From NCBI RefSeq assembly GCF_017591435.1, contig NW_025541372.1, forward strand, positions 277,936 through 341,935: a stretch of 64,000 nucleotides of DNA, in the 5' to 3' direction. Source of the stretch: Portunus trituberculatus. Lineage: Eukaryota > Arthropoda > Malacostraca > Decapoda > Portunidae. A program made the position numbers and the translations under genes. Of this stretch, positions 24,190 to 38,490 are shown one piece after another (positions within the stretch are counted from its first letter, which is position 1; each line of letters begins with the position of its first letter). A model generated the notes under the pieces. That model was not told where the DNA came from, searched no databases, and saw only the letters and a program-made list of their open reading frames with translations.

Positions 24190-25380
24190 ATGCTACAGAT
24201 GGCTCAGGATCGCTCCGGAGTCGCTTGAATGAAGGAGAAGAATGTATCGGAACAACAGGCGAGATCATGTATGAAATAAGGCTGTATGAATGTGAGAGGA
24301 TGGGGCATTGGAAAACTCGAGGATGTATGTAAGGAGCTGAATGAGTGGAACCTAGATATGGTAGGAATAACTGAGACGCACTTGAGGGATGCAGTGCAAA
24401 TGGAAGGGGACGAATATGTGATGATAGGAAAGGGAGGCAAAAAACAGGAAAGGTTAGGAGAGGGCGTAGCACTGCTCCACAGAAAAGTGAGGAACCTGAG
24501 AGTGGAAGAACTTGATGTAGGAGACAGTGTGGAAAGTGAGGATGTGTTAGCGGCCCGAGTGGAGTATATGAATGAGTGTGGTAGAGATGAGAGGTTAGTG
24601 GTAGTGGTAGTGTACATGAGAGTGGAAGGTGATAGAGCAGTCAGGGACAATAGCAGGAAGTATGGTGTGTTGAAGAAGATTGTGAGAGAGCATGCTAGGG
24701 AGAAAGTGATTGTTATAGGATATATGAATGCTCATGTAGGTGTTTTAGGTTAACAAATGAATAGGAATGGCGAGATGCTTGGTGAGTTTGTGAATGAGAT
24801 GGAGCTGGAGAACCTAAATGAGACCCTGGCAGAAGGACGAGTGACGTGGTGTGCTAGAAATAGGGGTCTGCGATTGACTATATGCTAGTGAATGGGAGAA
24901 TGCGTGAGATTGTGGACCGCATGTGGATCGATGAAGATGGAAGGATTGACATTGTCTTGGACCATAACATGCTGGTGCTGGAATGTAAGTTGTATGGAAG
25001 AGAAGGAAAGAGTGCAAACACTAAGAGGAGAAAGTGGAGGTTGAGGGATGTAGGATGGGAGAATTTGCAGGTTGACTTGAGTAAGCGAAGCTGGGAGGAT
25101 GAACGTTTGAATGCTGTGGATGAGATGAATGATAGGTTTGTTGAGAATGTAAATAATGCAGCAGCCAGCCAGATAGAGTATGTGAGAACGAGTACCAGAA
25201 AGCGTGCATGTAAGCCGTGGTGGGATGATGAGATTAAGGATGCCACGAGAGAGAAAAGTCTAAATAGGGTATGCAGGCAATTGAGAAAGAGGAGGCATGA
25301 GAGTGAGCTAGGAGGCACATATGCATGGACAGCATGTGTGAATCAGCAACGAGTGGCGAAGTGGGAGATAACACCGTGTA
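24190..25380 (+). mobile_element. LINE 5' part (endonuclease and linker), inverted, copy B
   Basis: 24286-24753 encodes the N-terminal part of an APE-type endonuclease: MNVRGWGIGKLEDVC, DMVGITETHLRD (catalytic Glu in TET-H) and IVIGYMNAHVG (normally GDxNAHxG; here YMN replaces the usual DxN form). After a stop and frame change, 24882-25370 continues with linker sequence (DHNMLVLECKLYG, CKPWWDDEIKDATREK). The RT that should follow is on the opposite strand at 22904-24185. The junction carries TTGATC repeats (24174-24192). Confidence 0.78.
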
Positions 25381-25630
25381 ACAAAGCTTTTGTCCTTGAG
25401 TTGAAACTTATTTCTTATTTGCTTATGTGTAGAAAACATGAAAAAAAATACTTATATTCTTTTCTAATTTTGCTTTTGTGTCCAGGATGACATTTTTTAA
25501 ATTTACCCATTCTCATAGGGACAAAGTGGCAAATTTGAAGTTTGAATTGAACAAAGTAGATACAAAACGACACATAATGCAATAATAGCATTTATTTATT
25601 CTAGAATTACACCAGTGAGACAATAGACAC
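25381..25630. other. Non-coding stretch
   Basis: A/T-rich sequence holding the 3' UTR of the minus-strand fragment at 25640 (AATAAA on the minus strand near 25590). Nothing else is recognised. Confidence 0.5.
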
Positions 25631-25639
25631 ATTAGAAAT

Positions 25640-25966
25640 GAGTAGTTCTTCTAGATTTACGCTTATACTGTAGATTGCCTTCACGAATCAGCCCACAAAT
25701 GTAGTGTTCCATCATGTTTTCATTATAAGACCCTTGGTAGCGGCGTTCAAAGTCCAATATATCCTGGTGGAAGCGCTCGCCCTGCTCCTCGGAGTACTCT
25801 CCAATGTCTTCCTTAAATTCATGAAGATGGGCGTCAAGGATATGGACTTTAAAAGCATAAAGATATTTTCTATGTACTCATAAGACACAGCTAACGCCTT
25901 AGGGTGCCTGTACATACAGCCGATCATAATGGAAGGCAGTTTGCGGCACTGCACAATCACCCACAC
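25640..25966 (-). mobile_element. Minus-strand repeat-protein fragment (YSEEQGERFHQDI) joined to LINE EN scrap, copy B
   Basis: 25860-25640 on the minus strand reads KVHILDAHLHEFKEDIGEYS, then YSEEQGERFHQDI and RRYQGSYNENMMEHYI, ending RRTTHF and a stop. This motif recurs at the C-terminus of repeat-encoded arthropod proteins. I recall the motif but cannot place it in a named superfamily. Just upstream in another frame is IMIGCMYRHPKALAVSYEYI, which resembles a LINE endonuclease segment. The join looks like a chimera of two dead repeats. Confidence 0.5.
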
Positions 25967-26102
25967 ATCCTCGATACCCGCTAGTCTAATTATATCGTGA
26001 GGTAGTACATTAGATTTCAGTGTGTCCTTTACATATATACATGCACCAGCACCACGTCCATTATCACATCTAAAACATCAAGATTAGATATATCTATAAA
26101 AT

Positions 26103-26106
26103 GATC

Positions 26107-26156
<50 letters not shown>
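26103..26156. repeat. (GA)n microsatellite
   Basis: Pure GA run. The block C counterpart at 40413-40468 has GCGAGAGCGA interruptions. Confidence 0.96.
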
Positions 26157-26157
<1 letters not shown>

Positions 26158-26385
26158 TGTTGGCAGAAGCAGCTTACACGGTTCCCAGCAGGGAGTGAAG
26201 GGAAGGCGGGCGTCGGGAGCGTGAAGTGCCACTCTCAGAAGAAGAGGGTAGGAAATAAGAAGAAAAGTGGCATTTGTAGTGATGAAATACTGTTACTCTT
26301 TTTCTAGCCTTTCTAGACGATACAAATCTATCATTTTCCTGCCTTGATCCACTCATTTCAGGCGTCAATTCTACCCTTTTCTACC
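26157..26385. other. No recognised feature
   Basis: About 230 bp of mixed sequence between the (GA)n tract and the MITE. No gene or repeat is recognised. Confidence 0.4.
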
Positions 26386-26582
26386 TTAACCCTTTCATTA
26401 CTGGAACGCATTTTTATCATGAATTTTTGGTGTAATTAGACAATTTTATTTAGGAAGGTGAAAAGATCAATGACCAGAGATTTCACTACTTATATCCCCA
26501 CATAAGTTTGTGAAGCTGTATAAAGTCGCCAAATAGTACACAGAAGGAATATAAAAACACGTCCTGGTACTGACGGGGTTAA
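26386..26582 (+). mobile_element. TTAA-flanked MITE, copy B
   Basis: A 197-bp element with imperfect terminal inverted repeats: TTAACCCTTTCATTACTGG at the left, and a right end whose reverse complement is TTAACCCCGTCAGTACCAGG. There is no ORF. Its interior matches both the repeated unit and the 3' flank of the arrays at 1340-2088 and 13745-14486. The transposase source is unknown. TTAA ends fit piggyBac-like mobilisation, but TTAA could be part of the TIR itself. Confidence 0.75.
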
Positions 26583-26810
26583 ATCATAAGACAAATGTAC
26601 CTCATTTATACCCTTGTTCAGCCCTCATGAGGTGCCTGTAAAGGAGCAGCGGTGATCCAAGCGGCACTCAAGGGGTTTTCAAGCGGCAGTCAACACCACC
26701 AGCGCTCCAGCCCCGCTAATACCTGGGGCGTTTTTCCGTCAATGTGGTGCGGGTATACGTATGTAGTACCTCGGGGCTAAATTAACCAAACTCCCTTGTC
26801 TCGAGGTGAT
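26583..26810. other. No recognised feature
   Basis: GC-moderate sequence with no ORF. It may be the body of the 5S-like repeat that follows, but I cannot show that. Confidence 0.35.
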
Positions 26811-26889
26811 GCCAACGACCGCAACGTGTTCACTAAATGCCGTTTCTCGCTACATCACTGAGGTTAAGCAACGATGGATCTGGTTACTA
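26811..26889 (+). pseudogene. 5S rRNA-like fragment (5' two-thirds), copy B
   Basis: It begins GCCAACGACC, the conserved start of animal 5S rRNA. It keeps a recognisable GTTTCTCG and the box A region GAGGTTAAGCAACG followed by GGTTACTA. The intermediate element, box C and the 3' stem are missing. The sequence breaks into AT-rich DNA and a (TAA)n tract. It is therefore a truncated pseudogene or the head of a 5S-derived SINE (SINE3 type), not a functional 5S gene. Confidence 0.6.
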
Positions 26890-26895
26890 TAATAT

Positions 26896-26897
<2 letters not shown>

Positions 26898-26938
<41 letters not shown>

Positions 26939-27025
26939 TACGGTTTATTAATTTGGCAGTGCAACAAAAAATTTACACTGAAAATGTACAAGGGGGACAT
27001 TAAAACAATGAAATGCTTAACCTAA
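26898..27025 (-). mobile_element. LINE 3' terminus with (TTA)n tail, copy B
   Basis: (TAA)n at 26898-26938, then ATACGGTTTATTAATTTGGC and about 90 bp matching the 3' UTR of the LINE at 10908-13138. It is a severely 5'-truncated insertion. Confidence 0.82.
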
Positions 27026-27028
27026 CCA

Positions 27029-27333
27029 TGTGTGTGTGTGTGTGTGTGTGTGTAATTTACCTCGGTCGTCTACTGGTCACCCAGCCAGTCTTCTCCATTA
27101 TGGAGCGAGCTCAGAGTTCATAGACCGATCTTCGGGTAGGACTGAGACCACAACACACTCCACACACCGGGAAAGCGAGGCCACAACCCCTCGAGTTACA
27201 TCCCGTACCTATTTACTGCTAGGTGAAGAGGGGCCACACATTAAGAGACTTGCCCATTTGCCTCGCCGCCTCCGGGACTCGAACCCGGACCCTCTCGAGT
27301 GTGAGTCGAGCGTGCTAACCACTACACTACGCG

Positions 27334-27334
<1 letters not shown>
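27029..27334 (-). mobile_element. tRNA-Val-like SINE, second type, copy B
   Basis: On the minus strand the head (27334-27261) starts GCGCGTAGTGTAGTGGTTAG and contains GGGTTCGAGTCCCGG (B box). The anticodon arm is CTCGA-CTCACAC-TCGAG (CAC, Val). The body differs from the other SINE type, although both share the word TAGGTACGGGATGTAA. It ends GAGGTAAATTACACAC in (AC)n. Confidence 0.85.
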
Positions 27335-28150
<816 letters not shown>

Positions 28151-28245
28151 AGGTTAGGGTTAAGTTAGGTTAGGTTAGTTCAAATCAGGTTACTTCAGGT
28201 TAGTTTGTTCTTAGGTTAGGTTAGTTCAGGTTAGGTTATGTTAGA
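28151..28245 (+). repeat. Degenerate TTAGG-type telomere-like repeat, copy B
   Basis: Contains TTAGGTTAGGTTAG-type runs separated by variants (TTAGTTCAAATCAGG, TTACTTCAGG). TTAGG is the arthropod telomere unit. The patch is short and degenerate. Confidence 0.7.
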
Positions 28246-28258
28246 AGACAGTGCAAGT

Positions 28259-28505
28259 GTCTGGTGGTAACGTAGTAGGTGTGTGGTGGCAGAGAAGATG
28301 TGTAGAGGTAGGTGTGTCGTGGTAGAAGTAGGTGTGTGACGGGAGGTGTGTGGTAGTAGAGCAGATGTGTAGAGGTAGGTGTGTCGTGGTAGAAGTAGGT
28401 GTGTGACGGGAGGTGTGTGGTAGTAGAGCAGATGTGTAGAGGTAGGTGTGTAGTAGGTGTGTGACGGGAAGTAGGTGTGTGACGGGTAGGTGTGTGGTAG
28501 TAGAC
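28259..28505 (+). repeat. About 67-bp minisatellite, copy B
   Basis: Tandem units containing GTAGAGCAGATGTGTAGAGG, GGTGTGTCGTGG and GGTGTGTGACGGG. About two full and two partial units. The block C counterpart runs into the gap at 52014. Confidence 0.88.
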
Positions 28506-29050
<545 letters not shown>

Positions 29051-29117
29051 ACACCTTCCTCTCGTTCCTCCTCCTCGCGCGATACACAACCTTCAAAGTC
29101 CACTGCGGGTCGGCAAC

Positions 29118-29710
29118 CTAAAAATCTGAGAACTCTTGGGACTTGACGCGATCACTTTCACCTACATATGAACATAAGAAAAGAGGGATGCTGCAAGAGA
29201 CCACCAGGCCTACACGCGGCACTCCTGTATGATTAAAGCTCCCTATTGACTCACCCCTGACTACATGACCACTGAGTCCGTTCCACTCATCAAACACTCT
29301 GTCTGAAAACCAGTTTCTTCCCATTTCTTTCCTGAACCTGAATTTTTCAAGTTTAAACCCATTATTTCTGGTTCTGTCCCCGCTACTGATCCTAAGATTT
29401 TCGTTCATGTCCCCTTTGTTAAAACCCTTATACCACTTAAATACTTCTATCAGGTCTCCTCTTAACCTACGTCTCTCTAAGGAATGCAGATTGGGTTTGT
29501 TCAGTCTCGCTTCATAGGGAATATCCCTCACCCCCTGTATCTTTTACATATCGTCCTTTGCACTGACTCCAACAGACCTATATCCCTCCTATCATGTGGG
29601 GACCAGAATTGTACTGCATAGTCCAGATGTGGCCTGACCAGCATTTTTGTTTTCCCCTTTCGTGTTTTGTGCAGGTGTTTTTGTGGGCTGTGGTTCAAGT
29701 CCTCACACAA
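29118..29710 (-). mobile_element. CR1-like LINE RT C-terminal fragment
   Basis: The minus strand reads VRPHLDYAVQFWSPHDRRDI and LESVQRTICKR (29710-29528). After a small break come YEARLNKPNLHSLERRRLRG, DLIEVFKWYKGF, RTRNNGFKLEKFRFR and WFSDRVFDEWNGL (29531-29200). A 3' UTR of about 60 bp follows. The RLNKPNLHSLERRRLRGDLI block is characteristic of CR1-clade enzymes. The catalytic palm is missing. Confidence 0.82.
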
Positions 29711-29820
29711 ACAGTGGAGGATGAATGGAGTGGAATCAGTAATTGGGTTGTTAGTGGTGAGTCAATGGCAGTGTTCACAGATTACACAGCTTTATGGATG
29801 AGGATGGCTGGTGGAGATGG

Positions 29821-30320
29821 NNNNNNNNNNNNNNNNNNNNNNNNNNNNNNNNNNNNNNNNNNNNNNNNNNNNNNNNNNNNNNNNNNNNNNNNNNNNNNNN
29901 NNNNNNNNNNNNNNNNNNNNNNNNNNNNNNNNNNNNNNNNNNNNNNNNNNNNNNNNNNNNNNNNNNNNNNNNNNNNNNNNNNNNNNNNNNNNNNNNNNNN
30001 NNNNNNNNNNNNNNNNNNNNNNNNNNNNNNNNNNNNNNNNNNNNNNNNNNNNNNNNNNNNNNNNNNNNNNNNNNNNNNNNNNNNNNNNNNNNNNNNNNNN
30101 NNNNNNNNNNNNNNNNNNNNNNNNNNNNNNNNNNNNNNNNNNNNNNNNNNNNNNNNNNNNNNNNNNNNNNNNNNNNNNNNNNNNNNNNNNNNNNNNNNNN
30201 NNNNNNNNNNNNNNNNNNNNNNNNNNNNNNNNNNNNNNNNNNNNNNNNNNNNNNNNNNNNNNNNNNNNNNNNNNNNNNNNNNNNNNNNNNNNNNNNNNNN
30301 NNNNNNNNNNNNNNNNNNNN
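29821..30320. other. Assembly gap (500 N)
   Basis: Exactly 500 N, a scaffold join. The 110 bp before it (29711-29820) hold no recognised feature beyond possible LINE sequence. Confidence 0.99.
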
Positions 30321-30484
<164 letters not shown>

Positions 30485-30988
30485 GACCCACTGAGTGTAC
30501 AGTCTCCTTACTGGTCCGAAGGGATTAGCAAAAAGACAGGGAGAAATGGGTAGAGACTTCCCTCTTGAAAGATGTCAAGTCATGGGAGGTTGGAAATACA
30601 TAAGGGGAGGCATGCAGTTAGCAAGATGAGAAGAGCAGTTAGCATGAACAATGGTGGTGGAAGATAGCAAGAGATGCAACGTTCCGGCGGCGAGCAACAA
30701 AGTTTACAACAGGATATCAAGTGGAGTGTTTCGGAATAGGAAGAAGTGGTGGTCAATTTGGAAAACAGACAGACACTAACACTTATTTTCCTTCTTTCAA
30801 TCCTATCCTGGGAAGCACCAGTAACAACTGAACCACACCATGCCTGCCGAGAGCTTCCTTTGCTGAAATGAATAACCTTTTACGGAAATTAATTACAGGA
30901 AAAATTGAACAAAAATACTAAGTTTCCTTTGGAACACAATGAGCCATCTACACTAATATCTGTGTATAACATTTATTTAGAGAGGGTG
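30485..30988 (-). mobile_element. Diverged remnant of the intronic LINE family
   Basis: 30490-30700 aligns, with many differences, to the 3' part of the LINE at 2985/15404 (CATGCAGTTAGCAAGATGAG, AGAGATGCAACGTTCCGGCG). 30701-30988 holds no recognised feature. The duplicated block C starts directly after it at 30989. Confidence 0.6.
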
Positions 30989-31012
30989 TCATCAGCGTAG
31001 GAATGGAATGTC

Positions 31013-31013
31013 A

Positions 31014-31058
<45 letters not shown>

Positions 31059-31059
31059 C
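31013..31059. repeat. (GTCT)n microsatellite
   Basis: About 11 units, the shortest of the three copies. Confidence 0.95.
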
Positions 31060-31092
31060 AAACTCCTTCACTCCACTTTGCACACTCCACAG

Positions 31093-31230
31093 GTTGGTGG
31101 AGGACACACCAGCCTCAGTCACTGCTGCTGCTGCCACCACAGCCACTCCACCTGCTCCACCTGCCACTCCACTAGCACTGAATGTGGATTCTGATGTGTT
31201 GGAGTTCACGAGGGAAATGGTGGAGCAAAG
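31093..31230 (+). CDS. Exon 4 of unidentified host gene, copy C (partial CDS)
   Basis: A 138-nt exon identical to copy B, with intact acceptor and donor. No exons 1-3 precede it: the sequence upstream of 30989 is unrelated. As assembled, this is an orphan exon. Confidence 0.55.
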
Positions 31231-31397
31231 GTCAGTAATGTTTGTAGGTGGAGAAGTGGAGGTGGAGGTGGAGAAATGGAGAAGTGGAAGTGGAGAGGTA
31301 GATAAGTAGAAGTGGAGATGGAGAAGGTGGATATGTGGAGAAGTGGATGTAGAGGTGGATAAGTGGAGGTGGAGGTGGATGAATGAAGGAGGAGGTG

Positions 31398-32110
31398 GAG
31401 GTGGCATGTTTTGAGGGCATTTTAAGATAGAGGCATGTTTTGAGGGCATTTTAAGACAGAGGCATGTTTTGAGGGCATTTTAAGAGTTGTGTTTTTTAGG
31501 GTATTTTTAGACTGGCATGTATTTAGGGTATTTTAAGACAGTTGGGCATGTTTTGAGGGCATTTTAAGACAGTTTTGTTTTGTATGTTTTTAGGGTATTT
31601 TTAGACTGGCATGATTTAGGGTATTTTAAGACAGTGGTATAATGTGTGAGCATTTTAAGACAGTTTGGCATATTTTTATGTTATTTAAGACAGTTTGGGA
31701 TGATTGTAGGGGTTTTTAAGACAGTTTGGGATGTTTTGCATTTTAAGACCGTTTGGCATGTGTTTAGGGTGTGTTTAGACAGTGGCATGTTTTTGAGATA
31801 TTTTAAAAATGCCCTCAAAACATGCCAAACTGTCTTAAAATGTCCAAAAAACAGTGGCATGTTTTTGAGATATTTTAAAAATGCCCTCAAAACATGCCAA
31901 ACTGTCTTAAAATGTCCAAAAAACATGCCATTGTCTTAAAAAGCCCTCAAAACATGGCAAACTCTTAAAATGTCTTTAAAACATGCTAAACTGTCTTAAA
32001 ATGCCCTTAAAACATGCCAAATTGTGTTAAAATACCTTCAAAACATACCAAACTATCTTAAAATGTCTTCTAAACATGCCAAACTGTCTTATAAATGCCC
32101 TTAAAACATG
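31398..32110. repeat. Inverted minisatellite array, copy C
   Basis: Forward and reverse-complement units as in A and B. In addition a segment of roughly 70-75 bp spanning the centre (GTGGCATGTTTTTGAGATAT ... CCAAAAAACA) is present twice in tandem at about 31780-31925. Confidence 0.9.
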
Positions 32111-32135
32111 CCAATGGTGAGGTTTCCATTGACAG

Positions 32136-32363
32136 AAGCACTGCCAGACCAGGGTGCCACCCTCCTCTCGAACACATATGCAAACCATCCTTGTTGAGAA
32201 CACTGCACCCTCAACACACCCCATGAAGTCAACACCCTGCACCAACACACCACGTTCCACCGTCGGGCCAATCACGTCCATCATTATGAAACACTTTGAC
32301 AAGGATATGGTTCTGTTTTTGGCCTCGCTTGGCAATGGAACCATCGGAAACCTTCAAAATGTC
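32136..32363 (+). CDS. Exon 5 of unidentified host gene, copy C (tentative partial CDS)
   Basis: A 228-nt open segment with acceptor TTGACAG and donor GTC|GTAAGT. It matches copy B, including the DKDMV variant. Confidence 0.45.
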
Positions 32364-32649
32364 GTAAGTTCTGTTATTTTTTGCTACTCCACCAAACTTC
32401 ATCACCTCCACAACCACTCCTGCAGTGGATGTTTTGAAATGGGGCACCACAGCAGACAGTGGCTCCAGTGCATATCTGTTCCACGCCCTGCTCCTCCTCA
32501 TGGTGATGCTGGCACAGAGATACATCAGCACACCACACACACATTTATACCACCACCACCGCCATCGCCATCGCCACACTCCCTGGACGCTGGTGTTGTA
32601 AGATGTGGCCTGAAATACAAACAGCAGTGTCACTCGCCACCTTACAACT

Positions 32650-33017
<368 letters not shown>

Positions 33018-33260
33018 GCCCGGTAGCTCAGTAGTTAGAGCGCTGGCTTCACAAGCTAGAGGACCGGGGTTCGATTCCCCAGCCGGGTGGAGATATTTGG
33101 GTGAGTCTCCTTTCACGTGTAGCCCCTGTTCACCTAGCAGTGAGTAGGTACGGGATGTAAATTTAGGAGTAGTGACCTTGTTGTCCCGGTGTGTGGTGTG
33201 TGCCTGGTCTCAGGCCTATCCGAAGATCAGAAATAATGAGCTCTGAGCTTGTTCCGTAGG

Positions 33261-33346
<86 letters not shown>
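33018..33346 (+). mobile_element. tRNA-Val(CAC)-derived SINE, copy C
   Basis: Head 33018-33091, same body truncation (...CCGTAGGGTAAC) as copy B, followed by (CA)n to 33346. Confidence 0.9.
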
Positions 33347-33347
<1 letters not shown>

Positions 33348-33571
33348 TGGAATATTAGTTTACTTAATCAGAATACTCCCCACCTAATCGATTTTCTAAG
33401 TTTGATGTATAAATTTTCCTTATTTCCCATGACTACTAAACCCAATAGAGTTACTGGTAACACTGCTACCCTTATAGATCACATCTGGTCCAAACAAGTG
33501 GATAAGAACATTAGAAGTTATATTTTATATTTTGATATATATGATCATTTTCCATTTGTGTCATGTTTTCG
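33347..33571 (+). mobile_element. LINE endonuclease C-terminal fragment, copy C
   Basis: Same as 18551-18772 (NTATLIDHIWSKQVD, DIYDHFPFV). It carries a few extra bases (TTGGAAT) at the junction with (CA)n. Confidence 0.7.
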
Positions 33572-33575
33572 TGTA

Positions 33576-36517
<2,942 letters not shown>

Positions 36518-37204
36518 ATCATTTTGTGTGTGTCCCGCTAAATTAAGACCGCCTTGCTCAATGTGCCCTTCAAGACGACATAGTGAACCCTGGCACTGAG
36601 TACACTCTGGGCTATGTTAAGAGTAGCATTAAGGACTTTGTACATCGTAACATTAGTGATTAGTTGAGCTTTTTTGCCATAGAGGCAGCGGGAGTAGTCT
36701 TCACTATGCACGTGTCTTCCACAGCTGTGCTTACCCCTATGGGAGACACACTGCATCATCCGACAGGTTGGCAATGAGGCTCAGATTAGGCTATAAATAC
36801 TTTTGGGAAGTCAGTGCTTCTCCTGGTGTGTGCTGTGTGCTGCAACAAATGGACACACACTGCGTCACTATATCATGGAATGTCCTCTCATTGCTAAATT
36901 TTAAGCCACAAGGTCATCATGATTTGTATAGCCTCATTGACCATCTCCTACACCCAGCCACTCTTAGGGATACACTCAAGGAGTATCCTCAGTTTGCTCT
37001 AAGACTGTAGGATGTTTATGCAATAAGGTGTGCAATATCAGTATTTATCTATTTAAGTACTTGTATTTTAGTTATGTATACTGTCTATTTATATATTTTG
37101 ATACTTTAACCTTAAATCTTTGCCCAGGGGGTGGGTGGCAAGGTCCATTCTCCTCCTTTGTTGTATTTCATTATTAATGAAACAATAAATGTATCAATCA
37201 ATCA
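36518..37204 (+). mobile_element. LINE RT C-terminus with (AATC)n tail, copy C
   Basis: Same cysteine-rich ending (ATNGHTLRHYIMEC) and (AATC)n tail as 22210-22903. One GTGTGCT unit fewer upstream of the motif. Confidence 0.65.
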
Positions 37205-38490
37205 ATCTCCTTCACATCCTCAATCATCCTTGCACTCGTTCCTTTACAGTTTACACAGTCCCAGCAGCAGCACCATCCATTCCCTTACTGTCTTCTCCAC
37301 TCTTTCATCCTATTATGCCCTAATTCAGTCAAAATCACTTGCATCATCTCATGCCTGTCTCTCCCATACTTCTCACACTCCAGCATAACATGCTCCACCG
37401 TCTCGTCCTGCCCTGTGTCACACATCTGGCACACTTTGCTGCGGGACTCAGACCACCTGTAGTTTCTTTTACTCACATACATACACTGTGCCCTACCTTG
37501 GAAGAGATGATCACCACCCAGGCTGCCATCATGCCACTTTTCATACATCGAGGCTTCCTTTTCCTTGTACCATTCCAGAGTACTCTTTAATTCCATCTCA
37601 TTCTTCCATATATTCAGTCCCACCCACTTCACCTCTCTGTCTATCTCACTCTTCCATTTCCTCGCATCCCATTCAGTTCCTACTCTGTCTCCTTTTGTCA
37701 CGATCAATTCACGCTCATTCTGATTCCTCCCAGCCATTCTCATCTCCCATACAACTTGTAATCCACTCTCTCTGTCATTCTCATGCACCTCTTCCTCCAC
37801 TGGCTCCCACTTTCATTCCATAGGTACACCTTTCTCACTATTCTTTCATCGTCCATTCTTTCCAATCTTCCCTTGTACCTAAGAGTAGCTTTTACTAGTC
37901 TTTCCTAAAAGTGCTCCATCCCATTTCACTTCTCAGAGCTTCTACTGCTGTGTACCTCAGTGCGTTCAGTGCCACTCTACCTATTCTATTCTATTCTGTC
38001 CTACTTCTAGCTTGTCAATTTCACTTTTATTCCATGGCATCACATCTATACCATACATTATACTGGGCATAGCCACACTCTTCCACATTTGTCTCAGCAC
38101 ATCATATTTACTTGTTCATGTTCTGTCTGCACTCCCCAATCGTTATACCCACTGATTCACTAAAACTGTCTTCTCATTCTTTGTCTTTTCACACCCACTT
38201 GGACTCACCCACACCCCCCAAGTACTTATATTCTCGTGCCTGATTCAACTCATTCTCTCCAATTCTCCATACTCCATTTTTTCATCCTCACACCTATTCA
38301 CTATCATCACCTTACTTTTTTTCACTACTAACCCTAACTCCAAAGTCTCTCCTATATCCATCCACAACATCCAACATACTTTGCAACTCAAGTGCTGACT
38401 CACTCATGACCACTACGTCATCTGCATAAAGGAGCTCCCCTATCTTATAATTCCCCACTCTTACTCCTGCATTCTTTATCTTGATCTTGA
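37205..38490 (-). mobile_element. LINE 3' half (RT palm to C-terminus), copy C
   Basis: Counterpart of 22904-24185 with the same YADD box (about 38415) and CQMCDTGQDETVEHVMLEC region. A one-base change near 37905 alters the frame relative to block B. Confidence 0.75.
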
